A stretch of DNA of 64,000 nucleotides from Dehalogenimonas formicexedens (GTDB lineage: Bacteria > Chloroflexota > Dehalococcoidia > Dehalococcoidales > Dehalococcoidaceae): positions 1,640,210 through 1,704,209 of the forward strand of contig NZ_CP018258.1 in the NCBI RefSeq assembly GCF_001953175.1, given 5' to 3'. The first letter of the stretch is position 1, and each line of letters opens with the position of its first letter. The position numbers and the translations under genes were made by a program. The notes under the pieces are model-generated. The model was not told the origin of the DNA. It did not search any database and saw only the letters and a program-made list of their open reading frames with translations. Shown here in pieces: positions 22,267 to 31,029 of the stretch.

Positions 22267-22530
22267 ATGAACTTTTTCGGTCTAGGTACTTTTGAGATCG
22301 TTACTATTCTCATCGTAGCTACCCTTGTCTTCGGTCCCAATCGCATCCCCGAATTCGCTAAAAAGGCTGGGGAGTTCATGCGCAGTTTTCAAAAAATCAC
22401 TAGTGATATGACCAAGGAGTTCACCAAAGCCATCGATAGTTCACCAACTAAACCTTCTGACACTGGTAAACCTCCTGACTCCTTCAGTGGCATAACCTTG
22501 GACAAATATTTTAAAACAAACGATAAATAA
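22267..22530 (+). CDS. TatA/TatB-type translocase protein
   Basis: This 87-residue protein starts MNFFGLGTFEIVTILIVATLVFGPNRIPEF, with a membrane helix, the FGP hinge, then an amphipathic helix (KKAGEFMRSFQKITSDM) and a polar tail. The FGPxxxPE form is closer to TatB or second TatA proteins than to the upstream gene, so the pair could be TatA plus TatB. TatC must be encoded elsewhere. Confidence 0.88.
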   Translation: MNFFGLGTFEIVTILIVATLVFGPNRIPEFAKKAGEFMRSFQKITSDMTKEFTKAIDSSPTKPSDTGKPPDSFSGITLDKYFKTNDK

Positions 22531-22597
22531 TAAATGACAAAAACAGGTATAGAATACAGAAGGGGAAATTTGAAGTACTGAGGTTACTGAAAGTAAT

Positions 22598-23569
22598 TTG
22601 GACTACAAACTTATATATACACCGGTGGCCAGGGACTTAGCCGATGTCGAGGCTAATCTTTCCGACCTAACTGAGCAGTGGAGAAGCGATTTTCCTGAGC
22701 TCCATGCCATGCTGCATCATGTCTTGCGCGGCGGTAAAATCTTGAGGCCGGCTCTGACCTTTCTGGCTGGCCGGTGCATCGATGGGGTAACGAGTCGTAT
22801 GCTCAATATGGCTACCGCCAATGAACTACTGCACATCGCTACCTTAGTGCACGATGACGCCATCGATAAAGCGGATTTCCGTCGGGGAAGAGAGACGGCG
22901 AACAAGCTATGGGGAGTGGAAAAGGCCATTCTACTGGGTGATTTTTTATTTGCTCGGGCTTCTGAGTTCGCTGCTACTACCCATGAACTCCGAGTGGTGA
23001 AGCTTTTCTCTAGTACATTGCGAATTATTTCGGTGGGTGAACTCAAGCAGGCTCGGGCTGCTTTCAGTTTGGAACAAAGCTTGCAGGGGTATATGGACCG
23101 CATTGCATGCAAGACGGCGGCACTGTTAAAGATGTCCTGTGAATCCGGAGCCATTCTGGCTGGAGGTACCGAGGAACAGATTCAGGTTTTGAGCGATTTC
23201 GGATTTAATCTGGGGCTGGCATTTCAAATTGTTGACGATATCTTGGATTTTACCGGTACCGAGGTTGAGTTGGGCAAACCAGTGGGCTCGGATTTGCGAC
23301 AGGGAACGATCACACTACCGCCGCTCCTTTTAATGGAAAGATACCCAGCCGCCAATCCGATTTCAGATTTCATACGAGGCGTGGCACGCAATAATAAAAT
23401 CGCAGAGGCCATCGACATGATAAAAAGTGGTGGCTTTATTGAAGAAAGCTACCGCCATGCCTTGAAATATTCGACACAGGCTCAAGAAATGCTTAACCGC
23501 CTGCCAGAAAGCCCCTATCGTGGGGCATTGAGGGCTCTGACCGACTACCTTATCGAACGACGAGTCTAA
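22598..23569 (+). CDS. Trans-polyprenyl diphosphate synthase
   Basis: This 323-residue polyprenyl synthetase condenses isopentenyl diphosphate onto allylic diphosphates. It shows GGKILRP (residues 45-51), the first Asp-rich motif DDAID in LVHDDAIDKADFRRG (residues 86-90) and the second, VDDILDFTG (about residue 213). Chain length cannot be read with certainty; octaprenyl/heptaprenyl quinone or carrier-lipid synthesis is likely. TTG start. It follows the Tat genes on the same strand and ends at a 9-bp-arm palindrome and an IS insertion. Confidence 0.9.
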   Translation: MDYKLIYTPVARDLADVEANLSDLTEQWRSDFPELHAMLHHVLRGGKILRPALTFLAGRCIDGVTSRMLNMATANELLHIATLVHDDAIDKADFRRGRETANKLWGVEKAILLGDFLFARASEFAATTHELRVVKLFSSTLRIISVGELKQARAAFSLEQSLQGYMDRIACKTAALLKMSCESGAILAGGTEEQIQVLSDFGFNLGLAFQIVDDILDFTGTEVELGKPVGSDLRQGTITLPPLLLMERYPAANPISDFIRGVARNNKIAEAIDMIKSGGFIEESYRHALKYSTQAQEMLNRLPESPYRGALRALTDYLIERRV

Positions 23570-23640
23570 GGTGTAGACGCCAAGACCAATAAACCACAAA
23601 AATCTCTCTAACTGGGCATTGAAAATGGTGCAAGACCACT

Positions 23641-23669
23641 TTTAACCAATATTTTGTATGTTGGTTAAA
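23641..23669. promoter_or_regulatory. Palindrome TTTAACCAA-N11-TTGGTTAAA
   Basis: Nine-base inverted arms at 23641-23649 and 23661-23669 follow the prenyl synthase gene. There is no T-run after the stem. A weaker related palindrome (AACCAAT-N9-ATTGGTT) precedes degV at 30902-30924. It could be an operator whose gene was displaced by the IS insertion 50 bases away. Confidence 0.45.
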
Positions 23670-23721
23670 AAAGGTTACAATCCACCCACTCCATCCGTGT
23701 TTCCGGTGGAGTCCGACTCTA

Positions 23722-25364
23722 GAGCCTGTCTCAAAATGAGGGACAGGATTTAATATGCGAAACTCCAAGCGGATAGCATTACAGGATTTAGACCGAAGTT
23801 TCGGTGCATTTGGACATTGGTGGCCAGGTTATCCGCGATTTCTACCCTGGCTCTGGTGCTTCGTCTCCCTGACTTAGCCCAAACGCGCCATAGGGTTCGC
23901 AAGTTAAACGCAGTTGCCAGTAAGTTGAACTCCGCTCTGACGTTGGCCAGACCGCGCAACAGGAATCTCCTGGCATTCATCTGGTCTTTGAGGATTCCGA
24001 AGGTAGGTTCACTCAGTTCCCGGCGAAGGGCGTACAAACTGCGTGCTTCGTCCGAGCGCATCCACTGTCGATGTTTGAGCAACAGTACCTCGGAAGAGCT
24101 AATCCGGAGTGCACGCCCCGCATGTTTGTCCTTGGTACAAACGCCGAAGGCGGGACAAGCCCGGCAGACCGTCCTCGATGCTCGATATATGCGGATCGAG
24201 TGTGAACCAGTGAGCTTGGACCTGCGCAGCCCGCGGAAAGGAAGCCGTTGGCCATGGGGGCAAGTGTAAATGTCGCTGGCGGCATCATAGTCAAACTGGT
24301 CTTTGAAATAAGGACCAGTACAAGAATCCTTATATCGTTCCCCCATCACCAGGAGTTGACCTCGCTGTTCACCGGCTTCCAGGCCGGCAGCGGTATGGTA
24401 GCCGCCATCAGCCAGGGTAACAGGGGCCCGTTGCCCTGTTATCTCTTCGGCTCGCTCCAGCATGGGAACCAATTGGCCTGAGTCTGAAGCACTGTTCACG
24501 ACCTCGGCAGCCGTAATCAGCATGCCATTTCCCTTGGCTGTCTCAGGGTTTAATGAAGAGACCATTGCCTGGGCATTGTAGCCGGTGATAATCCCGCTTC
24601 GCCCCTTCATCAGCTGGGCATCTTCATCGGTTAGATTCACCCGTTTTACTCTTTCCTGTTGCGCTAGGCGATTCATGGCGCCTTTAACCCGCTGCTGTAA
24701 CTCTTTGGCCGTCTGCAATGCTTCCGGTAACCGCGGTTGGGGAGAGTCATCGCCGCCCTCGTTTCGTGCCTCCAGTTCGGAGATTGCCGCTTCCGTACGA
24801 TTGAGTAAACGCTGTAATGCGGCGACATCATAGGTACGGTCACCGGCCGCATTGGCCACTATTTTCGTCCTATCCACCGCCTGCACCGCCAAGTCAATCA
24901 AGTCCAGTTCGACAGCGGTGGCCACTGTGTATTTCAGTAGTCTCCGCATCGCATCACGGTGAGCCTGGTAGAATCGCCACAGGGTATTGTGATCGGGGCG
25001 CTGCCATCCCGTTAGCCACAGATACGGCACCTGGTCTCGGCAGGCTGCTTCAAGTCTGCGTGAGGAACGAATCCCCGTCATGAAACCATGCAACCAGACA
25101 CACAGTAGTGCCCTCGGATGATAAGCCGGGGCACCCAACGGCTCTCCGTCGATCCCAATTTCTAATTCTATCTAGGCCGCACGGTCAAGTGTATCCACAA
25201 GCTCGGCCACGAACCGCGCAGGATGATCGTTGGGAATCAGTTCTCCAAGAGTCGGGGGCAACATCCATGCTTGTTCGCGGTTTAATGGTCTCAGCGGCAT
25301 TGGGCTCACCTCATTACTGATTGGCCCAATTTTACCAAATTGGCTTGAATTATAAGACAGGCTC
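23722..25364 (-). mobile_element. IS1182-type insertion sequence with 4-bp target duplication
   Basis: The ends are inverted repeats: GAGCCTGTCTCAAAAT on the left and the reverse complement of ATTATAAGACAGGCTC on the right. The tetranucleotide TCTA flanks both ends (23718-23721 and 25365-25368), a target-site duplication. The 1643-bp element encodes one transposase, interrupted by a stop codon. The intact ends suggest recent arrival. Confidence 0.88.
23750..25300 (-). pseudogene. IS1182-family transposase interrupted by TAG
   Basis: The frame from ATG 25300 to 23750 is 517 codons and reads continuously as an IS1182-type transposase ([20 protein letters not shown] start, VDRTKIVANA, TLADGGYHT, CPHGQRL, CRACPAFGVC, YALRRELSEPTFGILK), except for an in-frame TAG at codon 43 (25172-25174). 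Only a 462-residue product starting inside could be made without readthrough; it would lack the N-terminal DNA-binding part. Best read as a nonsense mutation. Confidence 0.85.
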
Positions 25365-25426
25365 TCTACCCCGTCTCCACGTCGTAGATACAGTTACGTT
25401 CTAAACAAAGGGTATTAATTATTCCC

Positions 25427-25798
25427 TCATGCAAGCCTCTTTAGAGCCTCATCTGCATTAATTTTGCCCTGTTCCAGCATGTCCAACAGGCTTTCCTGCT
25501 CAGACATAGCTGTAAGTTTCGAGTTAATCTCCACCATTCTCAACTTGCTGGCGACCTTAACAAGACGGTTCTTGACCGTTGGATAGCTGATGCCGAAGAG
25601 CCGTCCCACTTCCTTCATCGAACCGTGGGCTCCGACGAAAGCCATGATGAAGACTTGATCTTCCCTCCCGAGTTGAGCTAGTGGTGGTAAAGCAAATTCC
25701 CCTTCGATCGCGATATTGCTATCGGCAATTTTCACTCGTTCAACAGTGATCGGTGAACCGTTGGTTAGCCCAGTTAATTCGCTCCAATCCCTAATCAT
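25427..25798 (-). CDS. DUF2089-family transcriptional regulator
   Basis: ATG 25798 with GAGGAG six bases before it is preferred; longer frames run through promoter B. The 123-residue product has a helix-turn-helix of DUF2089 type (LPPLAQLGREDQVFIMAFVGAHGSMKEVGRLFGISYPTVKNRL, about residues 42-84) and a SHOCT-like end (LLDMLEQGKINADEALKRL). It is divergent from the patatin gene, with the operator-bearing promoter between them, and is a good candidate for the regulator of promoters A and B. Confidence 0.82.
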   Translation of the reverse strand: MIRDWSELTGLTNGSPITVERVKIADSNIAIEGEFALPPLAQLGREDQVFIMAFVGAHGSMKEVGRLFGISYPTVKNRLVKVASKLRMVEINSKLTAMSEQESLLDMLEQGKINADEALKRLA

Positions 25799-25842
25799 GC
25801 TCTCCTCAACAATGCATTTATCGATCTTAACATCCGGGAAAT

Positions 25843-25895
25843 TTGACACCATTCCTGACGTATAGTACCATATATTATGGTTACTTTGGAAATTT
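25843..25895 (+). promoter_or_regulatory. Promoter B with perfect operator palindrome, upstream of patatin gene
   Basis: TTGACA (25843-25848), 17 bases, TACCAT (25866-25871), and a palindrome ACCATA-TAT-TATGGT (25867-25881) overlapping the -10 box, followed by TACTTTGGAAATTT. The same arrangement is at promoter A, 4 kb away. It drives the patatin gene 49 bases downstream; DUF2089 is divergent. Confidence 0.7.
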
Positions 25896-25943
25896 CTAGC
25901 TGTATCAAAGTTGTGACACACGAACGTGACATGAAGTAAAACC

Positions 25944-26789
25944 ATGACAGTGAGAGCTGGGGCATTGGGTAGTTTGCTTAAGGATAGAAAAATCGGGCTG
26001 GCACTTAGCAGTGGCGCGGCGCGAGGACTGGCTCACATCGGCGTACTGGAGATGTTAGAGGAAGAAGAGATCCACATCGACATGCTTGCCGGTACGAGCA
26101 TGGGAGCACTGATCGGTGCTGTCTACGCAGAGCGACAGGACATTGACCGGATGAAACATCTAGCAATAGAATTGGGCTTAAAGAGGTTTTCCTTTTTAGC
26201 AGATCCCGTGTTACCAAAATACGGTTTGATTCGCGGGCGGAAGATTGGAAACATGTTAAGATCGATTATCGGCGATGTTGAGTTTGGGGATTTGAAGATA
26301 CCATTTGCTTGTTCGGCGGTTGATATTAATAGCAATCAAGAGGTCGTAATTAAGCAGGGCAAAGTGAGAGAGGGTGTGAGGGCGAGTTGCTCTATTCCCA
26401 TTTTACTTACTCCCAGTAAATTAGAAGGAAGATATTTAGTTGATGGTGGTTTGCTCGATCCGGTGCCTGTAAAAATCCTCAAGGATATGGGGGCAGACCC
26501 TATCATCGCAGTAAATGTAATACCGAATGGTCAAAATACGTTTTTGGGTGCTAGCCAGAATAATCGGAGGAAAAATGGACCTAATATACTTAGTATAGCG
26601 ATCCAAACGGTAAACATTATTAGTAGCCAGAGATTAAAGTCCAGTCTCAGTGGCGCCGATGTTATCATAGAGCCTCAAGTTACACACATTAGCTGGGGTG
26701 ATTTCCATCGTGCTGAAGAGTGCATCGTTCAAGGTCGATTGGCCGCTCAGGTATCCATACCGGAGATAAAAAGGTTGCTGGCCGGTTGA
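25944..26789 (+). CDS. Patatin-like phospholipase
   Basis: This 281-residue patatin domain protein has the oxyanion loop SSGAARG (residues 22-28), the nucleophile Ser52 in GTSMG and the catalytic Asp in VDGGLLDP (about residue 167). No signal peptide or membrane segment, so it should hydrolyse acyl chains at the cytoplasmic membrane face, as in RssA-type proteins. It is controlled by promoter B and sits among lipid and envelope genes. Confidence 0.9.
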   Translation: MTVRAGALGSLLKDRKIGLALSSGAARGLAHIGVLEMLEEEEIHIDMLAGTSMGALIGAVYAERQDIDRMKHLAIELGLKRFSFLADPVLPKYGLIRGRKIGNMLRSIIGDVEFGDLKIPFACSAVDINSNQEVVIKQGKVREGVRASCSIPILLTPSKLEGRYLVDGGLLDPVPVKILKDMGADPIIAVNVIPNGQNTFLGASQNNRRKNGPNILSIAIQTVNIISSQRLKSSLSGADVIIEPQVTHISWGDFHRAEECIVQGRLAAQVSIPEIKRLLAG

Positions 26790-26848
26790 TTTTTCACAAA
26801 ATATATATTTCCAGTGCATAATGCGCATCGCTGGGGTTGAATAAGGTT

Positions 26849-27559
26849 ATGAAACTGACATTTAGGCAGAAGATTTTTCTCAGTAAGCTCCTCGACGCTT
26901 ATCGGGACATGAAAGAGCCTGTTCACTATAGCGTCATTGCCAATCGACTGGGTCTGAACAACTCTACAGCCTATGATATGTTGAGGCTCCTTGAGAAAAA
27001 AGGTATGGTGACTTCAGAGTACGATACGCCGAAGGAGACTGCTGGGCCTGGACGGTCTAGTATACGTTTCGTTCCTACTGCCGAAACCATCGAGCTTTTC
27101 GCTCACCTGGCAGGTGACATACGGGAGCAAGATGAGTGGGATGATATAAAAACTCGCGTCCTAACGAACTTGAGCAGGGGAGAGGCGAACGATTATAAGG
27201 ATATTTTAAACGAATTACTTGCCAGGATGCCAGAACCGCGTTCATCACTTGTGCGATGCACCGAAGTCATGACGGCTTTATTACTGAAACTCAGAGAATC
27301 CAAACAGAATTTGACTGAGCAAAGCTCAGTGGATAATCTACTGAAGGCGCCGGCCAGCAAGTTGCGCATGAGTATACTGGCCGGGCTCATCCTGGGGCTA
27401 TCGTATACCGATCAGGAAACTCAGAGATTTCTGGGTATTTATCAGGAATACGCCGAAAAATATGAAGCATCGCTGCAGGGATTAAGCCGTGACAGTTTAT
27501 TCAAGCTGCATCGGTTTACCCGCGATGTCTGGAATATTCTAAAAACACCGACATTTTAA
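26849..27559 (+). CDS. Winged-helix transcriptional regulator
   Basis: ATG 26849 with AAGG four bases upstream is preferred over TTG 26837. Residues 1-80 form a winged helix (FRQKIFLSKLLDAYRDMKEPVHYSVIANRLGLNNSTAYDMLRLLEKKGMV, then GRSSIRFVPT), followed by a helical C-terminal domain of about 150 residues, all soluble. It follows the patatin gene by 59 bases on the same strand. Its C-terminal domain was not recognised. It may control the PAP2/MMPL genes downstream. Confidence 0.75.
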   Translation: MKLTFRQKIFLSKLLDAYRDMKEPVHYSVIANRLGLNNSTAYDMLRLLEKKGMVTSEYDTPKETAGPGRSSIRFVPTAETIELFAHLAGDIREQDEWDDIKTRVLTNLSRGEANDYKDILNELLARMPEPRSSLVRCTEVMTALLLKLRESKQNLTEQSSVDNLLKAPASKLRMSILAGLILGLSYTDQETQRFLGIYQEYAEKYEASLQGLSRDSLFKLHRFTRDVWNILKTPTF

Positions 27560-27686
27560 TTTTTTTTCATCAATATTTTGGTTATTTATGGAATTTGGAT
27601 TAATGAAAGTAGCTAACCAGACGGAAATACGGCATCTGTCAATTGATTGCAGAGGCTAACCGTGAATAACACTATGAGGTTGAAAC

Positions 27687-28298
27687 ATGGCAAGCGCCAA
27701 AATTAAGACTGGCGAAATCGCCAAAATAGTGTCCCAAGTGCTGCATCCTTATGTAATCCTTGTACCGGTGGTGGTGTTGCTTGCCGTGAGCTTCAGCCGG
27801 GAAGACTGGGTTAAATGGAGTGTCATAGCTCTGTTACCAGCCTATCTCTTCCCCCTCCTGTATATGCAGGCGAGGGTTGTTCTAGTTGCTCGTACTACCG
27901 GGGTCAAGGTAACTCATCGCTCTCTTTTTAGAGAGCGATCCAGAGAGATGATTTTTTTGATATGCCTCTTCGGCCTGCCCAGCGCATTGATACTCTTTTC
28001 TCTCGACGCTCCTCCGAGCATTATGGCTACCCTGATTGGGCTCAGCGCAACAGCGCTATTGATTACCTTTATAAATTTACGCTATCGAGCCAGCTTCCAC
28101 CTTTCTCTTTTCACCAGCGTGGTCACCTCTATCGCTATCGTATTCGGCCCACCAGCGTTAGTTGTTGCCGTCCTTATCCCGGTACTGGGGATTTCTCGCT
28201 ACCAGCTGGGGGAGCACACTCCTTTGCAGTTAGTAACCGGGTTTGTAATTGGCTTGGTGGTTACTGCGGCCGTCTTCCAGGGATTTAACCTTCTCTAA
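27687..28298 (+). CDS. PAP2-like integral membrane protein
   Basis: GAGG precedes the ATG. The 203-residue protein has about five or six membrane segments and the end motif SRYQLGEHTPLQLVTGFVIG, resembling the last PAP2 motif (S-R-x(2)-x-x-H). The first PAP2 motif is not evident, so catalysis is uncertain; a divergent lipid phosphatase or PAP2-like membrane protein fits. It is followed by the MMPL exporter gene 37 bases later. Confidence 0.65.
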   Translation: MASAKIKTGEIAKIVSQVLHPYVILVPVVVLLAVSFSREDWVKWSVIALLPAYLFPLLYMQARVVLVARTTGVKVTHRSLFRERSREMIFLICLFGLPSALILFSLDAPPSIMATLIGLSATALLITFINLRYRASFHLSLFTSVVTSIAIVFGPPALVVAVLIPVLGISRYQLGEHTPLQLVTGFVIGLVVTAAVFQGFNLL

Positions 28299-28335
28299 TA
28301 AGGTAATAACTAACTAACTAAGAAAAGGAAAATAG

Positions 28336-30645
28336 ATGGAGCGGTATTTTCGAAAGTTAGGCGTTTTCATTGAAAGCAAACGCGTACTGGTTATCACTGT
28401 CAGTGTAATACTTATTATTGCCTCGCTTTTTGGTGCCACACAACTCAAGCTGGCTACCGGTGTTGAAACCTACTTATCCACCGGTTCTCAGACCTACCAA
28501 GATTACATGAGGTTTAACCAGCATTTCGGCAGCAGCGTCGTAGTAGTCCTGGTGACAGGAAATGATTTGACTCAACTACTGCAGCCCGCCAACGTGGCGG
28601 CGATGGAGACCATCGAGAACCAGATGGGGAACAATCCAAACGTTGTTTCGGCTCTAGGACCTACTTTTCTCATAAAACAGGCGGTTGCACAACAAACTGG
28701 AACCCCTGTTTTACCGCTTGACCCCAAAATACTTCAGTCCATAGTCGTAGATCCCGAGAATGGCCAGATTCGGCCCCAATTCAGCAGAGTCCTGCCTGAT
28801 GGCCAGCACGCCCTGATCGCCATAGTGCTCAAGGGAGACTTGTCATTGGATGGCCAAAAACTGGTAAGCGAAGAAGTTGAAAACATAGTCGCCACTGCCG
28901 GTTTCTCCGGAGTTGGAGCCGTAGTCACCGGTATGCCTGCTGTCTTTAGCCAGCTAGAAGATATGATGTCCAGCAGCCTGCGCAATATGTTCCTGCTTTC
29001 TATACTGTTAATGCTTGTAATCTTGGCCGTGGTCTTCAGTGTTCGTGGTTTCTTTGCTTGGAGATGGTTGCCACTGGGTATTGTGCTTATTGGAATCATA
29101 TATACCTTTGGAATTATGGGCGTGATCAACGTTCCTATAACTATGGTTACCATGGCAGTGTTTCCCATATTAATCGGCCTTGGGGTAGACTACGCCATCC
29201 AATTCCACAACCGCTATGACGAAGAGGCCAGGCGAGGCGAAACTGTAGCTGAAGCCATTATAGATTCTGTTACCCATATTGGGCCGTCAATTGGTATCGC
29301 TATTATTGCGGCCTCTCTTGGTTTTGCCGCTCTGTTCTTCTCGCCTGTTCCCATGGTCCGTGATTTCGGGCTTATGTTGATTATTGGCGTCATAGCCGCC
29401 TACCTTGTAGCGCTGTTTTTACTTCTGGGTATCCTGTATCTGCATGATCGACGCAATGCAACCAAAACCACAATAAACAAAGGAATGGCCAAGGCGAAGC
29501 AGGAGAAAGTTGGCTTTGTGGAAAGGGGTCTCCAACACCTTGCACCCTGGGTGATCAGAAATACAGCCATCATCATCCCTTTGGCCTTATTATTGACCAT
29601 CGGTGGCCTGATAAGTGACTCCTACATTGCCACCGAAACCGATGAGACCAAGTTTATATCTCAGGATGTTCCAGCGGTAAAGAATCTGCTGGCTCTTGAG
29701 AAAATAGCCGGCGGAGTCAGTTCAATCAATATGCTGGTCGAATCTAAGGACATCACTGATCCGTTGGTTATAGCCTGGATGGTGCAACTGGAACAGCGTA
29801 TTACCTCGGAGCAGCCCGAGTTTGTTACTGGCACTAGCAGTATTGCTGACCTAATTCTGCAGGCTACCGGCGGAGTGATGCCTCAAAGCTCCGTGCAGGT
29901 CAAGCAGATCTTGGGGCAACTTCCTGTACCCATCAAGAGGAACTTAATCACCGATGATTACACCGCCGGTAATCTTGTGATTAGCGTTGAGCAGTTAGAG
30001 ATTGCCAAGATTCAGGAGCTCAGGGACCAATTGACCGGATATGTAGTCAACCCTCCGGCCGGCGTAAATGTCATCCTGACAGGAACGCCCATAATCGGGA
30101 TCGAGCTCTTTAACGCCCTGACCGGGGGGCGGATACAGATGACCCTCATAGGAGTTGGCTTGATCTTTTTGGTTCTCCTTGGTCTCTTCAAGTTCAATCT
30201 GCTGCGCGCCGTTCTGGCGGTCCTGCCCATAGGGCTTATTCTCGGTTGGTCAAGCGGCATAATGTATCTATTGGGAATCAAATATACTCCCCTCACCTCT
30301 ACCCTGGGAGCGCTGATCTTGGGTATCGGGGTTGAATTCACTATCTTGCTGATGATGCGGTACTACGAAGAGAGGCGCAAGGGCGAAGGACCAGAGGAAG
30401 CGATGACCACGGCCATGACCAAGATCGGTCGTGCCATTATCGCCTCAGGACTTACTATAATCGGTGGCTTTGGCGCGTTATTGATCGCCAAGGATTTTCT
30501 GATACTTCGTGACTTCGGCATCGTCACCATGATCAATGTCTTTTTTGCCTTAGTCAGCACCCTGTTCGTATTACCGACTCTGATTGTCTGGGTCGACACC
30601 TGGCAGGAGAAACAACGACTGGCTGTAAAGTCGATCCGGAAATAG
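28336..30645 (+). CDS. MMPL/RND family exporter
   Basis: This 769-residue protein has the duplicated RND layout: a membrane helix at residues 15-35, a periplasmic-type loop, a block of membrane helices (about 215-375), a cytoplasmic linker, then a second loop and helix block (about 600-755). Motifs such as FPILIGLGVDYAIQFHNRY and GALILGIGVEFTILLMMRYYEERR match MMPL proteins, which move lipids or hydrophobic compounds by proton motive force. Context with prenyl synthase, acyltransferase and patatin suggests envelope lipid export. Confidence 0.9.
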   Translation: MERYFRKLGVFIESKRVLVITVSVILIIASLFGATQLKLATGVETYLSTGSQTYQDYMRFNQHFGSSVVVVLVTGNDLTQLLQPANVAAMETIENQMGNNPNVVSALGPTFLIKQAVAQQTGTPVLPLDPKILQSIVVDPENGQIRPQFSRVLPDGQHALIAIVLKGDLSLDGQKLVSEEVENIVATAGFSGVGAVVTGMPAVFSQLEDMMSSSLRNMFLLSILLMLVILAVVFSVRGFFAWRWLPLGIVLIGIIYTFGIMGVINVPITMVTMAVFPILIGLGVDYAIQFHNRYDEEARRGETVAEAIIDSVTHIGPSIGIAIIAASLGFAALFFSPVPMVRDFGLMLIIGVIAAYLVALFLLLGILYLHDRRNATKTTINKGMAKAKQEKVGFVERGLQHLAPWVIRNTAIIIPLALLLTIGGLISDSYIATETDETKFISQDVPAVKNLLALEKIAGGVSSINMLVESKDITDPLVIAWMVQLEQRITSEQPEFVTGTSSIADLILQATGGVMPQSSVQVKQILGQLPVPIKRNLITDDYTAGNLVISVEQLEIAKIQELRDQLTGYVVNPPAGVNVILTGTPIIGIELFNALTGGRIQMTLIGVGLIFLVLLGLFKFNLLRAVLAVLPIGLILGWSSGIMYLLGIKYTPLTSTLGALILGIGVEFTILLMMRYYEERRKGEGPEEAMTTAMTKIGRAIIASGLTIIGGFGALLIAKDFLILRDFGIVTMINVFFALVSTLFVLPTLIVWVDTWQEKQRLAVKSIRK

Positions 30646-30708
30646 GAGGGAGAATGTTGTAAAGCAAATCCCTATTAATAGTCAATTAGCAACTTAGAAG
30701 GAGGGAGT

Positions 30709-30831
30709 GATGAGAATCAAAGAGGCGTTACGGTGGTTGTTCGAAAAAATGACAGACCCCATAGTCAGCTTATGGGATTGGAAGGCAAGGGTTTGGTTTC
30801 GTATGGGATGGTCACGACCGCTAAAAATTAA
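30709..30831 (+). CDS. 40-aa possible small protein
   Basis: A strong ribosome-binding site (GAAGGAGGG) lies five bases before ATG. The product MRIKEALRWLFEKMTDPIV ... VTTAKN has an amphipathic Trp-containing helix. It stands alone between the MMPL and DegV genes, so translation is supported only by the ribosome-binding site. It might be a membrane-associated accessory peptide of the exporter. Confidence 0.4.
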   Translation, partial: DENQRGVTVVVRKNDRPHSQLMGLEGKGLVSYGMVTTAKN

Positions 30832-30901
30832 GGAAACAAAGAAATAATTGGGCTAGATTCAGTGATACCTCATCATAGGGACAAGACTGTGTGCTCAATC
30901 A

Positions 30902-30924
30902 AACCAATCCAGGTGATATTGGTT
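30902..30924. promoter_or_regulatory. Palindrome AACCAAT-N9-ATTGGTT before degV
   Basis: Seven-base inverted arms lie 106 bases before the DegV start. The half-site AACCAA is shared with the palindrome after the prenyl synthase gene. Possible operator; no promoter was identified. Confidence 0.35.
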
Positions 30925-31029
30925 GAAAAGGGGGAGGGGAAATGATATAGTTCGCGACCTTGATTAGGCCCGCATATCTGTATTATGTTGACATTATTGG
31001 TCGTATCCGACTATAAGAGGAGGGTTAAT

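Noticed and set aside
23817-24269. Plus-strand frames opposite the IS transposase
   Set aside because: They are antisense shadows of the transposase with no ribosome-binding site and no protein-like composition.
23172-25174. Reassignment of TAG to an amino acid
   Set aside because: Only two in-frame TAG codons were found, one in an IS transposase and one in a doubtful small frame. No long conserved gene needs readthrough, so mutation is the simpler explanation.
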